From Paraburkholderia heleia NBRC 101817 (GTDB lineage Bacteria > Pseudomonadota > Gammaproteobacteria > Burkholderiales > Burkholderiaceae), in NCBI RefSeq assembly GCF_000739775.1, contig NZ_BBJH01000029.1, forward strand, positions 1 to 64,000: a stretch of DNA of 64,000 nt, read 5' to 3'. The translations under genes and the position numbers were made by a program. Shown here one piece after another: positions 32,423 through 41,797 of the stretch. The first letter of the stretch is position 1. Every line of letters begins with the position of its first letter. A model generated the notes under the pieces. That model was not told where the DNA came from and made no database searches. It saw only the letters and a list, made by a program, of their open reading frames with translations.

Positions 32423-33937
32423 ATGCAACCCGAACGCAACCCGAACGTGACCCGCTACGAGCAACTCGCCGACGATATCGAAGCCGCCGTGCGCCGCGGC
32501 GTGTTCGGCCCTGGGGAGCGCATTCTCTCGGTGCGGCGCGCGAGCCAGCAGCACGGCGTGAGCATCAAGACGGTGCTGCGCGCCTACGCGGTGCTGGAAA
32601 GCCGCAGCGTGATCGAGTCGCGGCCGCAATCCGGATATTTCGTGCGTGCGCGCCTGGGTGCGCCGCAAGGGCGCGACCTGGCGGGCGCACCGGGCGCACC
32701 GGGCGCACCGGGCTCACCGGGCAAGGAATCCGTTTCCCAGGGCAAGCCGCGCCGCGCCGGCGCGCCCAGGCAACCCATGCCTGCCAACGTGGACGTGAGC
32801 CGGCTCGTGCTTTCCACGCTGCGCAGCATCGGCGCGCAGGACGCGGTGCCGCTCGGTTCGCCATACCCGGACCCGGCGCTGTTCCCCTGGCGGCGCATCA
32901 ACCAGTACGCCAATGCCATTGCGCGCCGCCATACGGGCTGGAACCTCATCGACGACCTGCCGCCCGGCAATCCCGAGCTGATCCGCCAGATCGCGCGGCG
33001 CTACGCCGAAAACGGCGTGAGCGTCGATCCGGAGGAAATCGTCATCACCGTGGGCGCGACCGAGGCGATCAACCTGAGCCTGCAAGCCGTGGCCAGGCCA
33101 GGCGACACGGTTGCCGTCGAATCGCCGACGTACTACGCGATGCTGCACGCCATCGAGCGTCTGGGCATGCGTGCAATTGAAGTGAGCACCCACGCCGATA
33201 CCGGCATCGACCTCGACGCGTTGGAGCGCGTACTGGCGCACCAGAAGGTCGCGGCCTGCATGGTGATGCCGAACTTCCAGAATCCGTTGGGCTTTCGCAT
33301 GCCCGACGCGAACAAGGCGCGGCTCGTGGCGCTTGCCGAGGCGCACGACTTGCCCGTGATCGAGAACGACGTTTATCAGGAGCTGTACTTCGGGCAGACG
33401 CGGCCTTCCACGCTCAAACAGTTCGACACGCGCGCACTCGTGTTGCATTGCGCTTCGTTTTCGAAGAGCCTCTCCGCCTCGTACCGCATTGGCTGGGCGC
33501 TGCCGGGGCGTTACCGCGCGCAGGTCGAAAAGCTCAAGTTCCTCAATACACTCACGACACCCTCGGTTCCCCAGGTGGCGCTCGCCGACTACTTGCGCCA
33601 CGATGGCTACGACCGGCACCTGCGCCGCGTGCGGCGCTTCTACCGGCAACAGGCGCGGCTCATGCGGGCGATGGTCGAGCGCTTCTTTCCGGCGGGCACG
33701 CGCACCTCGGAGCCGCAAGGCGGCTACGTGCTATGGGTGGAACTGCCGCCGCGCGTCGATTCGATGCGGCTCTATCAGGCAGCGCTCGCCCAGGGCATCA
33801 CCATCGGGCCCGGCTATATGTTCTCGATGCGCAACGAGTATCACCATTACATCCGGCTGAACTACAGCTACCCATGGAACGCGCAGACCGAAGCCGCGCT
33901 GAAGACGCTGGGCGAAATGGCCGCGAAGATGGCATGA
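32423..33937 (+). CDS. MocR-type regulator (GntR HTH fused to aminotransferase fold)
   Basis: 504 aa. An N-terminal winged helix (residues 10-75: YEQLADDIEAAVRRGVFGPG, VSIKTVLRAYAVLESR) is followed by a low-complexity linker and a class I aminotransferase domain, with the PLP lysine in ASFSKSLSASYRIGW and the pocket segment MPNFQNPLG. MocR proteins use PLP to sense metabolites rather than to catalyse. The linker contains GAPGAPGAPGSPG, encoded by tandem 9-base units near 32690-32720. It is divergent from the molybdoenzyme gene and followed by a small winged-helix gene after 11 bases. Confidence 0.9.
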   Translation: MQPERNPNVTRYEQLADDIEAAVRRGVFGPGERILSVRRASQQHGVSIKTVLRAYAVLESRSVIESRPQSGYFVRARLGAPQGRDLAGAPGAPGAPGSPGKESVSQGKPRRAGAPRQPMPANVDVSRLVLSTLRSIGAQDAVPLGSPYPDPALFPWRRINQYANAIARRHTGWNLIDDLPPGNPELIRQIARRYAENGVSVDPEEIVITVGATEAINLSLQAVARPGDTVAVESPTYYAMLHAIERLGMRAIEVSTHADTGIDLDALERVLAHQKVAACMVMPNFQNPLGFRMPDANKARLVALAEAHDLPVIENDVYQELYFGQTRPSTLKQFDTRALVLHCASFSKSLSASYRIGWALPGRYRAQVEKLKFLNTLTTPSVPQVALADYLRHDGYDRHLRRVRRFYRQQARLMRAMVERFFPAGTRTSEPQGGYVLWVELPPRVDSMRLYQAALAQGITIGPGYMFSMRNEYHHYIRLNYSYPWNAQTEAALKTLGEMAAKMA

Positions 33938-33948
33938 GGAGACAGACG

Positions 33949-34260
33949 ATGAACGCAGATGAAGAACGCGAAGACGCCGACGAGCAGGGCGTCGACCCGG
34001 TGCTGATCGCGGTGCTCGAGCAGCTATGGCGCGCGGAGTGCGAAAAGCACGAGCATTCTGAGCGCCAGGGGCGTGCATGGTCGCTCGCGAAACTCTCGAA
34101 GCAGGCTGGCGTGCCGATGAGCGGATTGCGCAGACAATTGACGGCGCTCGTGGACAGTGGGCTCGTGGTGACGACGCAGGCCGAAGATGGGACCGGCACG
34201 GCGAGTCTGTCGGATGAAGGGCGCGTGTTTTGCGCGGAGGTGTTCGGCGAGGGCGGCTGA
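33949..34260 (+). CDS. small winged-helix protein
   Basis: 103 aa with an acidic N-terminal 20 residues, then a helix-turn-helix (SLAKLSKQAGVPMSGLRRQL) and wing (LVVTTQAEDGTGTASLSDEG). Resembles small ArsR/MarR-like DNA-binding proteins. ATG 33949 has GAGGAG seven bases upstream, overlapping the end of the MocR gene, so the two are co-transcribed. Target unknown. Confidence 0.78.
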   Translation: MNADEEREDADEQGVDPVLIAVLEQLWRAECEKHEHSERQGRAWSLAKLSKQAGVPMSGLRRQLTALVDSGLVVTTQAEDGTGTASLSDEGRVFCAEVFGEGG

Positions 34261-34299
34261 AAGGCTTTAAGCTACGCCAACACCATCCCCCTCACGACC

Positions 34300-35229
34300 A
34301 TGGACTACATCGACAGCCTGCGGATCTTCCGCTCCGTCGTCGAGGCGCGCAGCTTCACGCGCGCCGCGGACATGCACAGCCTCACCACGCCGGTCGTTTC
34401 GCGCGCCATCGCGCGCCTCGAAAAGCGCCTTGGCAGCCGGCTCTTTCATCGCAGCACGCGTGCGGTGTCGCTCACCGAGGCGGCCGAGCGCTTCTACGAA
34501 GGCTGCTGCCGCGTGCTCGACGATCTCGACGCGCTGGAGGCCGACGCCACTGTGCAAACGCGCGAAGCCAGCGGCGTGCTGCGCCTCGTCGCGCATACCA
34601 CGGCCACCGTCAACCGGCTCGTGCCGCTCATCGCGAGCTTCAAGCGCGCGCATCCCAAGGTGACGCTCGACGTGATCCTCACCGAGCGCCCCGTCGATCT
34701 CATCGCGGACGGCTACGACCTCGGCCTCGTGCTGCCGTTCATGCTCAACAACGAATCGACCGTCACGCGCCTGCTCGAGCGCATTCCGCTCGCGCTCGTC
34801 ACGACGCCCGCGTATCTCGAAGCGCATGGCACGCCGAAGCATCCCGCGGACCTCGTCGACCACCTGTTCGTACTGATGCCGCCTTCCATGCGCAAGCCCG
34901 CGATCGCGTTTCGCGTGGGCGACGAGGAAGTCGTCGTGCCGTTGCACCACGAAATCGCTTCGAACAATCCCGAGTTCAATCGCGAGATGGTGCTGGAGGG
35001 CTTCGGCATCGGCATTCTTCCCACCGTACTCGTGAGGGAGGAGCTCGAGGCGGGCAAGCTCGTGACGGTACTCGACGACTTTCCGCTCGTCGACATGCAG
35101 ATCGAGATTCGCCTCGCCTACACCACACGCACGCTGCTGCCGGCGAAGGTGCGCGCGTTCATCGACCACGCCACGGCGTTTTTCGACGATGTGACGCACG
35201 AGGCGCCTTTCGAGGTGAAGGCAAACTGA
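34300..35229 (+). CDS. LysR-family transcriptional regulator
   Basis: 309 aa. The N-terminal helix-turn-helix (FRSVVEARSFTRAADMHSLTTPVVSRAIARLEKRLG) is of the CrgA/DsdC-like LTTR type, followed by the effector domain (GVLRLVAHTTATVNRLVPLI). The ligand is unknown. It precedes the MarR-efflux operon on the same strand, with an 84-base gap, and could influence it. No strong ribosome site is visible before ATG 34300. Confidence 0.88.
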   Translation: MDYIDSLRIFRSVVEARSFTRAADMHSLTTPVVSRAIARLEKRLGSRLFHRSTRAVSLTEAAERFYEGCCRVLDDLDALEADATVQTREASGVLRLVAHTTATVNRLVPLIASFKRAHPKVTLDVILTERPVDLIADGYDLGLVLPFMLNNESTVTRLLERIPLALVTTPAYLEAHGTPKHPADLVDHLFVLMPPSMRKPAIAFRVGDEEVVVPLHHEIASNNPEFNREMVLEGFGIGILPTVLVREELEAGKLVTVLDDFPLVDMQIEIRLAYTTRTLLPAKVRAFIDHATAFFDDVTHEAPFEVKAN

Positions 35230-35312
35230 AAGATTGGCCGCGATTATTGTCGCCGCGGCCATAATGTGATGCGGCGCATAAGCCTTGTTCGGGGCCTGAT
35301 TGGAGACTACTC

Positions 35313-35326
35313 TGTGCATATGCACA
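35313..35326. promoter_or_regulatory. palindromic operator TGTGCATATGCACA at the marR start codon
   Basis: A perfect 14-bp palindrome that overlaps the GTG 35314 and ATG 35320 start codons of the MarR gene. The same sequence with few changes recurs at 35812 and 41740. Likely a MarR dimer site giving autorepression. Confidence 0.7.
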
Positions 35327-35745
35327 TCTACCAGTCACCGGAACACGACGATTGCTTTGCCGTACGCCAGGCCGCGCGGCATCTGTCTCAGCTCTACGAG
35401 CGGCACCTGAGCGCGGCGGGGCTCACGCCCACGCAGTTCAGCATTCTCGGTGCGCTGGGCCGCGCGTCGAGCCTCACGATGGCGGAACTCGGGCGCTCGA
35501 TGGTGATGGAGCGTACCACCCTCGTGCGCGCCTTGCGGCCATTGTTGCGCGGCGCGCTCGTGGCCGACGCGCCGGACTGCGGCGAACGTCGCCGCCGCCT
35601 CACGCTCACGCAAGTGGGCCGGACGCGGCTCGATGCGGCGCATGAACACTGGCGCGCGGCGCAGGACGAATTCGAGCGCCGCTTTGGCGCTCGACGCGCC
35701 GCGTGGCTGCGGCGCGAGTTGTTTCGCATCACCCGGGCGGTTTAG
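35314..35745 (+). CDS. MarR-family regulator of the efflux operon
   Basis: 143 aa from GTG 35314, which has GGAG eight bases upstream; ATG 35320 is the alternative. The recognition region is LTMAELGRSMVMERTTLVRALRPLLRGALV. It is a paralog of the MarR protein at 43042: both have CFA(V/L)RQAAR, QLYERHLS and (M/D)RTTLVRAL(R/K)PL. It lies directly before emrA-like, and a palindrome covers its own start with a near copy before emrA. It likely represses the efflux pump and itself until a phenolic or drug ligand binds. Confidence 0.88.
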   Translation: MHMHIYQSPEHDDCFAVRQAARHLSQLYERHLSAAGLTPTQFSILGALGRASSLTMAELGRSMVMERTTLVRALRPLLRGALVADAPDCGERRRRLTLTQVGRTRLDAAHEHWRAAQDEFERRFGARRAAWLRRELFRITRAV

Positions 35746-35811
35746 TGTTTTCGGCCGGGTTTGTGGGTTGCGTCGCGCTTGTTCCCATGGCGGCGTTTTT
35801 TCATCTTCCGT

Positions 35812-35825
35812 AGTGTATATGCACA
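35812..35825. promoter_or_regulatory. second MarR-type operator before the emrA-like gene
   Basis: AGTGTATATGCACA matches the palindrome at 35313 in 12 of 14 positions and sits 11 bases before the efflux adaptor start, overlapping its ribosome-site region. Confidence 0.6.
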
Positions 35826-35835
35826 GGTAAACGTC

Positions 35836-36921
35836 ATGTCGAGTCCTTCCACTCCCGTCGCGGTCGAGCCGACGCAAGCGACAGAGCGTACGCGCATCTC
35901 GCGCATGCGTCTCGCACTAGGCGCGGTCGCTCTCGTGCTGGCGGTTGCCGCCGGCTACTGGTTCTTCGTGCTGCGCTTCGTCGAGACCACCGACGACGCC
36001 TACGTGGGCGGCAACGTCACCGTGATGGCGCCGCGCGTGAGCGGTTTCGTCGCCGATATTCCCGTGCAGGACAACCAGCGCGTGCACGCGGGCCAGGTGC
36101 TGTTGCGTCTCGACGCGCGCGACTACGACGCGAAGCTCGCCCAGGCCAACGCGGAGCTTGCGAGCGCGCGCGCCGCGGTCGACGAATTGCAGGCGAGGCG
36201 CACGTTGCAGGAAGCGGTGATCAACCAGCACCAGGCCGAAGTGCGCGCCTCGAATGCGGAACTGACGCGCAGCGGCGAGGACCGGACGCGCTACCGCGAG
36301 CTGGTGAAGGACGACGCGGTCTCGAACCAACTGGTCGAGCGTGCGGACTCCGACTACGCGAAGGCGCAGGCTTCGGTTGCGCAAAGCGCGGCGGCGGTGC
36401 TGGCCGCGCAACGCCAGCTCGACGTGCTGGCCGCGCAGATCAACGATGCGCAGGCGCGCGTCGCAACGGCCGAGGCCAGCCAGCGCCTCGCGCAACTGAA
36501 CGTCGACTACACGACGTTGACCGCGCCCGTGGACGGCTACATCGGCAATCGCACGGCGCGCGTGGGCACGCTTGCCAACGTGGGCGCGCCGCTGCTTACC
36601 GTGGTGCCCGCCACCGGCCTGTGGGTGGACGCGAACTTCAAGGAAGACCAGCTGAAGAAGATGCACGCGGGCGATCGCGCCGACGTGTCGCTCGACGCGG
36701 CCAGCGGCACGCTGCACGGCACCGTGGAGAGCCTCGCGCCCGCCACCGGCGCGACCTTCAGCGTGCTGCCGCCCGAGAACGCCACGGGCAACTTCACGAA
36801 GATCGTGCAGCGCGTGCCGGTGCGCATCCGCATCGACGCGAATGCGCCGGCGGACCTGCAAGCCGCGCTGCGGCCCGGTCTTTCGGCGACCGTGAAAGTG
36901 CATCTCACGCAAGCGCACTGA
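35836..36921 (+). CDS. EmrA/HlyD-type membrane fusion protein
   Basis: 361-aa periplasmic adaptor. One N-terminal membrane anchor (LALGAVALVLAVAAGYWFFVL) precedes the barrel-sandwich half-motif (VETTDDAYVGGNVTVMAPRVSGFV), a long alpha-hairpin rich in Ala and Gln (110-230), and the second half-motif (LTAPVDGYIGNRTARVGTLA). It joins the inner-membrane EmrB-like pump to the outer-membrane NodT-like channel encoded next. Start ATG 35836 follows AGG and lies just after the second operator. Confidence 0.93.
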   Translation: MSSPSTPVAVEPTQATERTRISRMRLALGAVALVLAVAAGYWFFVLRFVETTDDAYVGGNVTVMAPRVSGFVADIPVQDNQRVHAGQVLLRLDARDYDAKLAQANAELASARAAVDELQARRTLQEAVINQHQAEVRASNAELTRSGEDRTRYRELVKDDAVSNQLVERADSDYAKAQASVAQSAAAVLAAQRQLDVLAAQINDAQARVATAEASQRLAQLNVDYTTLTAPVDGYIGNRTARVGTLANVGAPLLTVVPATGLWVDANFKEDQLKKMHAGDRADVSLDAASGTLHGTVESLAPATGATFSVLPPENATGNFTKIVQRVPVRIRIDANAPADLQAALRPGLSATVKVHLTQAH

Positions 36922-36934
36922 AGAGGCTACGACG

Positions 36935-38521
36935 ATGGACGCCACGACAAGCGCCGACCCGACGCTCGCCCCACATCTTCAACCGATGGCGCAACGCGCC
37001 CTCGCCTTCGCGCTCATGTGCATCGGCTTCTTCATGGCCACGCTCGACATCCAGATCGTCGCTTCGTCGCTGCGCGACATCGGCGGCGGTCTTTCGGCGA
37101 GCCAGGACGAGCTCTCATGGGTGCAAACGGCCTACCTGATTGCCGAGATCATGGTGATTCCCATGTCGGGCTGGCTCTCGAAGGTGTTCTCCACGCGCTG
37201 GCTCTTTGTGGCCTCCGCGGTGGGCTTCACCATCACGAGCATGCTGTGCGGCCTCGCCTGGAACATCAATTCGATGATCGTGTTTCGCGGCCTGCAAGGC
37301 GCGCTCGGCGCGGCGATGATCCCCACCGTGTTTACCACGGCCTTCGTGCTCTTTCCCGGCAAGCAGCGCCTCGTTGCCTCCACGACGATCGGCGCGCTCG
37401 CCTCGCTCGCGCCCACGCTCGGGCCCGTGATCGGCGGCTGGATCACCGATCAATGGTCGTGGCATTGGCTCTTCTATCTGAACCTCGTGCCGGGTATCGC
37501 GGTGGCCGCGCTGGTGCCCAAATACGTGAACATCGACAAGCCCGATCTTTCGCTCCTCAAACGCGGCGATTATCCCGGCATTGCGCTCATGTGCGGCTTT
37601 CTCGGCTGCCTCGAATACGTGCTCGAAGAAGGCCCGCGCAAGAACTGGTTCGGCGACGACGTGATCGTTGCCTGTACGTGGATCTCGGCGATCTGCGGCT
37701 TTCTCTTCATCGTGCACGCGCTGACGGCGAAGGACCCGATCGTCGATTTGCGCGCGCTGCTCGTGCGCAACTTCGGCATTGGCAGCCTGCTTTCGTTTGT
37801 CACGGGCATCGGCATTTTCGTGGCCGTTTATCTCACGCCGCTCTTTCTCGCGGAAGTGCGCGGCTACAGTTCGCTGCAAATCGGCTTGTCGCTGCTTTCG
37901 GTGGGTGTGTTCCAGCTGCTCGCGCTCGGCGCCTATGCCTTCGCCACGCGTTATTTCAGCATGCGTGCGCTGATGTTGTTCGGGCTGATCTGCTTCGGGT
38001 TGGGCTGCTACCTGTATGTGCCGCTCACGCACGACTGGGGCTGGCAGCAATTCCTCGTGCCGCAGGCGCTGCGCGGCATTGGCCAGCAGTTCGCCGTTCC
38101 GCCCATCGTCACGATGTCGCTCGGCTCGCTGCCGCCTTCGCGGCTCAAGTCCGCAAGCGGTCTCTTCAACCTCATGCGCAATCTGGGCGGCGCGATCGGC
38201 ATTGCCGTGAGCGCGACGATGCTCAACGACCGGCTCAACTTCCACTATCTGCGCCTGAACGAGAGCGTGACCGGCGGCGCGCCGCAAGTGCAATGGCTGC
38301 TGGCGGGCCGCACCGCGTACTGGTCGTCCGTGGCGGGCAATGCGCTCGATGCCGCCGAAGCGGGGCTCGCGCAACTGCACGCACTGGTGCTGCGCGAAGC
38401 ACTCGTGATGACGTTCTCCGATACGTTCTTCGTGCTCTCGCTTTGCTTCGTGGTCGCCATTGCGAGCGTGGCGTTCTCAAAGCCGATTTCGCTGGGTGGC
38501 CCGCCGCCCGACGCCCATTGA
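36935..38521 (+). CDS. EmrB/QacA-type DHA2 multidrug efflux MFS
   Basis: 528 aa with 14 predicted helices. Motif A/D1 region IGFFMATLDIQIVASSLRDI and the QTAYLIAEIMVIPMSGWLS segment are typical of EmrB, and motif C appears in LAPTLGPVIGGWITDQWSWHW. It exports drugs or aromatic acids by proton antiport. The gene starts 13 bases after the adaptor and 8 bases before the channel gene, a single operon. Confidence 0.93.
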   Translation: MDATTSADPTLAPHLQPMAQRALAFALMCIGFFMATLDIQIVASSLRDIGGGLSASQDELSWVQTAYLIAEIMVIPMSGWLSKVFSTRWLFVASAVGFTITSMLCGLAWNINSMIVFRGLQGALGAAMIPTVFTTAFVLFPGKQRLVASTTIGALASLAPTLGPVIGGWITDQWSWHWLFYLNLVPGIAVAALVPKYVNIDKPDLSLLKRGDYPGIALMCGFLGCLEYVLEEGPRKNWFGDDVIVACTWISAICGFLFIVHALTAKDPIVDLRALLVRNFGIGSLLSFVTGIGIFVAVYLTPLFLAEVRGYSSLQIGLSLLSVGVFQLLALGAYAFATRYFSMRALMLFGLICFGLGCYLYVPLTHDWGWQQFLVPQALRGIGQQFAVPPIVTMSLGSLPPSRLKSASGLFNLMRNLGGAIGIAVSATMLNDRLNFHYLRLNESVTGGAPQVQWLLAGRTAYWSSVAGNALDAAEAGLAQLHALVLREALVMTFSDTFFVLSLCFVVAIASVAFSKPISLGGPPPDAH

Positions 38522-38529
38522 GGTGACTC

Positions 38530-39993
38530 ATGAAAACCCCTGAACGCTCATCGACGCCCATGCGTCTCGCACTCTCGCTGCTTTGCGCCGCCGTGCTCGC
38601 CGCCTGCGCGGTGCAGCCCGCGCAGCACCCGGATCTGCCCGCCACGGTGCACGAAACGGCGCCGGCGGCATGGCGCATCGACGCGCCGCAGGACGCCATC
38701 GAAGCGCGCGCCTGGTGGGCGCAGTTCGGCGATCCGACACTGGACACGCTGCTCGCAACGGTGCTCGAAGGCAACCTCGACTTGCAGGCCGCCGCCGAAC
38801 GCGTGAAGCAGGCGCAATCGATCACGACGCAAAAGCACGCGGCGCTGCTGCCGCAACTCGACTTCACCGCGCAAGGCGCTTATACGCGGCAGAACACGCC
38901 GCCTCCGCTTGGCTATGTGAAGCAGGCCGGCGCGGGCCTCGCGTTGAGCTGGTCGCCCGACGTGTTCGGCGGCGAGCGGCTCGACCTGCTCGCGGCGCAA
39001 GCGAACCTCGTGGGCCAGAAGCATGCGCTCGACGCGGTGCGTCTCGCGCTCGCGGCGAATACGGCCTCGGCGTACGTCGATCTGCGCTATGCGCAGGCAG
39101 AGTTGAAGATCCTTCAGGACAACCTGGAGATTCGCAAACGTACCTTGCTGCTCACGCAAGACCGCCTGAAGTACGGCCTGTCCACGCAACTGGACGTGGC
39201 GCGCGCGCAAACGCAGCTAAGCGAGCTGCAGGCGCGTATTCCGCGTGCGCAGGCCAGCATCGATCACCAGTTGAACCTGATCGCGGTGTACACGGGGCGC
39301 ACGCCGGAGTCGGTGGCGCAACTCGCGCTCGCGCAAACGGCGCCCATTCCCGGCGCGCCCGCGAGCGTGCCGCAGATGCTGCCTTCCGAAGCGCTGCTGC
39401 GCCGCCCCGACGTGCAGGCCGCCTACGCCACCGTGCAGCAGCGCGCAGCGGAAGTGGGCGTGGCGCACGCCGAGCGTTATCCGAAGTTCACGCTCAATCT
39501 CACGGATGGCATTCTCGCGGCGTCCTACCTCGGCATGCCCACGCTCACGGACAACCTCTTTAGCGCGGCGATCGGTGCGACGAGTCCGATCTTCAACGCA
39601 GGGCGCATCACGGCCGACATCGACCAGAGCGAGAGCCGCATGCGCGAGTCGCAATTGAATCTGCAGGAGACGATGTTGCAGGCTTTGCGCGAAGTGGAGG
39701 ACAGCCGCAGCGATCTCGTGAGCACGGCGAGCCAAACGCAGCAGTTGAACGACGCGCTGGCTTCGTCGGCGCAATCGCTCAAGCTGGCCAACCAGCTCTA
39801 CAAGGGCGGCGCCGCGGACTTTCTCGACGTGCTGAGCGCGCAGCAAACGTTGCTCGCCGATCAGGACCTGCTCAACGACGCGCAGCGCGAGCGCGCGCTC
39901 GCGGCGGTGGCGCTCTATCGGTCGCTGGGCGGCGGCTGGAGCCAGAGCGGCGACGTGGTGCTCGCGCAGGCAACGCCGGCGCACGGCGGTTAA
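38530..39993 (+). CDS. NodT-family outer membrane efflux lipoprotein
   Basis: 487 aa TolC-like channel. The lipoprotein signal ends in the lipobox LAAC (Cys26), followed by ARAWWAQFGDPTLDTLL, and the two OEP repeats contain LDVARAQTQLSELQARIP and LLRRPDVQAAYATVQQ. It completes the tripartite pump with the two preceding genes. It ends 29 bases before the stop of a convergent AraC gene. Confidence 0.92.
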   Translation: MKTPERSSTPMRLALSLLCAAVLAACAVQPAQHPDLPATVHETAPAAWRIDAPQDAIEARAWWAQFGDPTLDTLLATVLEGNLDLQAAAERVKQAQSITTQKHAALLPQLDFTAQGAYTRQNTPPPLGYVKQAGAGLALSWSPDVFGGERLDLLAAQANLVGQKHALDAVRLALAANTASAYVDLRYAQAELKILQDNLEIRKRTLLLTQDRLKYGLSTQLDVARAQTQLSELQARIPRAQASIDHQLNLIAVYTGRTPESVAQLALAQTAPIPGAPASVPQMLPSEALLRRPDVQAAYATVQQRAAEVGVAHAERYPKFTLNLTDGILAASYLGMPTLTDNLFSAAIGATSPIFNAGRITADIDQSESRMRESQLNLQETMLQALREVEDSRSDLVSTASQTQQLNDALASSAQSLKLANQLYKGGAADFLDVLSAQQTLLADQDLLNDAQRERALAAVALYRSLGGGWSQSGDVVLAQATPAHGG

Positions 39994-40022
39994 TGGGCAC
40001 GGACAAAGTCATGATCTTGCGC

Positions 40023-40958
40023 TCAAGCGCCGGAAGCCGCTTCGCGAGCCAGCGAGCGCCACTGCGCGGGCGTTATGCCCACGTGGCGCTTGAAGCCGCG
40101 CTGGAACGCGGCGTCCGACTGGTAGCCCACGAATTCGCCGACCTCCGCCACGCTGTCGTTGCCTTGCGCGAGCATGCGGCCCGCGAGCGTCATGCGGATA
40201 TCGGTGAGCACGTCGGCGGCCGAGCGGCCGATGGCCTCGTCGAAGTGCCGCGCGAACGTCGCGCGCGACATGTGGCAAAGCTCGGCGAGCTCGGGCAGCG
40301 TCCAGGGCTTGCCGGGCGCGTCGAACATGGCATCGATGGCGGGTTGCAGGCGTGGCCGCTGCGCGAGCGCGAGCAGGCCGCGCGGCGGCGCGTCGCCGGC
40401 GCTGGCGTAGCGCAGCGTGAGCCCGAAGAGCGCACCCGAAAGATGGTTCACGAGCGACTCGCTGCCCGGCGCCGCCTCATACGCTTCGTCGCGCAACAGC
40501 GCGATCAGGCGCACGAGACGATCTGGCGCCTGCGCGCCGTCCCGCGCGCTATGCACGACGAGGCGCGCGGGCAGATTCTCGCGCAGCAGGCGCTGCGGTA
40601 CGGCGGGCAGCAGGAAGCGGCCGCACAGGACGTCGGCGGTGGCGCCATCGCCCGCATTGGTTTCGATGCTCACGCCGCTTTCCATTCGCCTCGCGACGGC
40701 GGCGGGCGCCGCGCCGCTGCCGTCGTGCAGCACGTGCGCACTGCCCGAGGGAAACAGCACGATGTCGCCCGCATGGAGCGCGACGGGCGCGCCGTGCGCA
40801 TCCTCGACGATGGCATGCCCCGCAATCAGCACGTGATAGCGGATCTCGCGCTCCTTCGCGGCGGGGTCGTCGATGCGCCAGGGCGCGCCGAAATGGCAGC
40901 GCACGTCGAGGCGGCCGGCAACGGGCATCAGCGCGAGAAGGCGGCTCAGCAGATCCAT
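40023..40958 (-). CDS. AraC-family regulator with cupin_6 domain
   Basis: 311 aa. An N-terminal cupin-type domain (YHVLIAGHAIVE, VALHAGDIVLFPSGSAHVL) precedes the AraC DNA-binding region (LPELAELCHMSRATFARHFDEA and VAEVGEFVGYQSDAAFQRGFKRHVG). ATG 40958 (MDLLSRLLALMPVAGRLDVRC) matches the family N-terminus, although no clear ribosome site is seen. It is divergent from the AhpD-like gene, which is a usual partner of this regulator type. Confidence 0.88.
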   Translation of the reverse strand: MDLLSRLLALMPVAGRLDVRCHFGAPWRIDDPAAKEREIRYHVLIAGHAIVEDAHGAPVALHAGDIVLFPSGSAHVLHDGSGAAPAAVARRMESGVSIETNAGDGATADVLCGRFLLPAVPQRLLRENLPARLVVHSARDGAQAPDRLVRLIALLRDEAYEAAPGSESLVNHLSGALFGLTLRYASAGDAPPRGLLALAQRPRLQPAIDAMFDAPGKPWTLPELAELCHMSRATFARHFDEAIGRSAADVLTDIRMTLAGRMLAQGNDSVAEVGEFVGYQSDAAFQRGFKRHVGITPAQWRSLAREAASGA

Positions 40959-41107
40959 GGTGGGCGAGTGAGACGAATGAGCATGAAGTCGCGCCATTCT
41001 GGCATTAAAAGCGCGATGGTGCGCGACTAGACTGCATCCATGCCATCGACGATGGCAGCGCGACACAGACACCCGCTCGCGACCATGCAACGTTAAAGGA
41101 GCCAAAC

Positions 41108-41644
41108 ATGTCCCGTCTTTCCGCCATCAAGCCTGAAGCCGCCACCGGCGCCGCCGCCGAGATCTTTGCCAAGATCCGCAAGGCCGTGGGCAAGGTGCCC
41201 AACGCCTACGCCACCATCGGCACACATAGCCCCGAAGCGCTGGACGCGCTGCTGGGCGTCGAGGCCGTGATTTCCGCCGGCATGCTGTCGAAGCCCGACA
41301 TCGAAGCGATCAAGCTCGCGGTGAGCGAAGTGGCGGGTTGTGACTACTGTCTCGCGGCCCACACGCTGGCGGGCAAGTTCGCCGGACTCGCGCCGGAAAC
41401 GATGAAGGCGGTCCGCGCAGGCGAGGCGACCGGCGACGCGAAGCGCGATGCGCTCGTGCATTTCGTCCGCTTGCTGGTGACCACGCACGGCACGGTGCCG
41501 GAAGCGGAAGTGAGCGCGATTCGCGAAGCCGGTTACACCGAGCGCCAGATCGTGGAAATCGCGCTCGCCGTGACGTCGATTACGTTCACGAACCTCGTGA
41601 ACCGCATCAACGATACGACGCTGGATTTTCCGGCCGCGCCGTAA
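41108..41644 (+). CDS. AhpD/carboxymuconolactone decarboxylase-family protein
   Basis: 178 aa. The redox motif is EVAGCDYCLAAHTLAGK, giving the C-x2-C-x3-H signature of alkylhydroperoxidase AhpD-like proteins, so peroxidase activity is more likely than lactone decarboxylation. Start ATG 41108 follows AAAGGAGCC. The divergent AraC gene probably regulates it. Confidence 0.87.
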   Translation: MSRLSAIKPEAATGAAAEIFAKIRKAVGKVPNAYATIGTHSPEALDALLGVEAVISAGMLSKPDIEAIKLAVSEVAGCDYCLAAHTLAGKFAGLAPETMKAVRAGEATGDAKRDALVHFVRLLVTTHGTVPEAEVSAIREAGYTERQIVEIALAVTSITFTNLVNRINDTTLDFPAAP

Positions 41645-41739
41645 CGTAACGGCAACGGTATTACCAACCCGCGTGCGCTTGACACGACATCAATCGTGCC
41701 AGCGCACGCGAGCGCCCGTTCCACAAAATCGTTTGAAAG

Positions 41740-41753
41740 TGTGCATATGCATA
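41740..41753. promoter_or_regulatory. MarR-type operator before the thiolase gene
   Basis: TGTGCATATGCATA differs at one position from the perfect palindrome at 35313 and lies 44 bases before the thiolase start. Suggests control by the MarR protein at 43042 and possibly cross-control by its paralog at 35314. Confidence 0.65.
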
Positions 41754-41797
41754 CATAGAATGCTGATGGAACGGTGCACATCAAAGGAGAGTCGACC

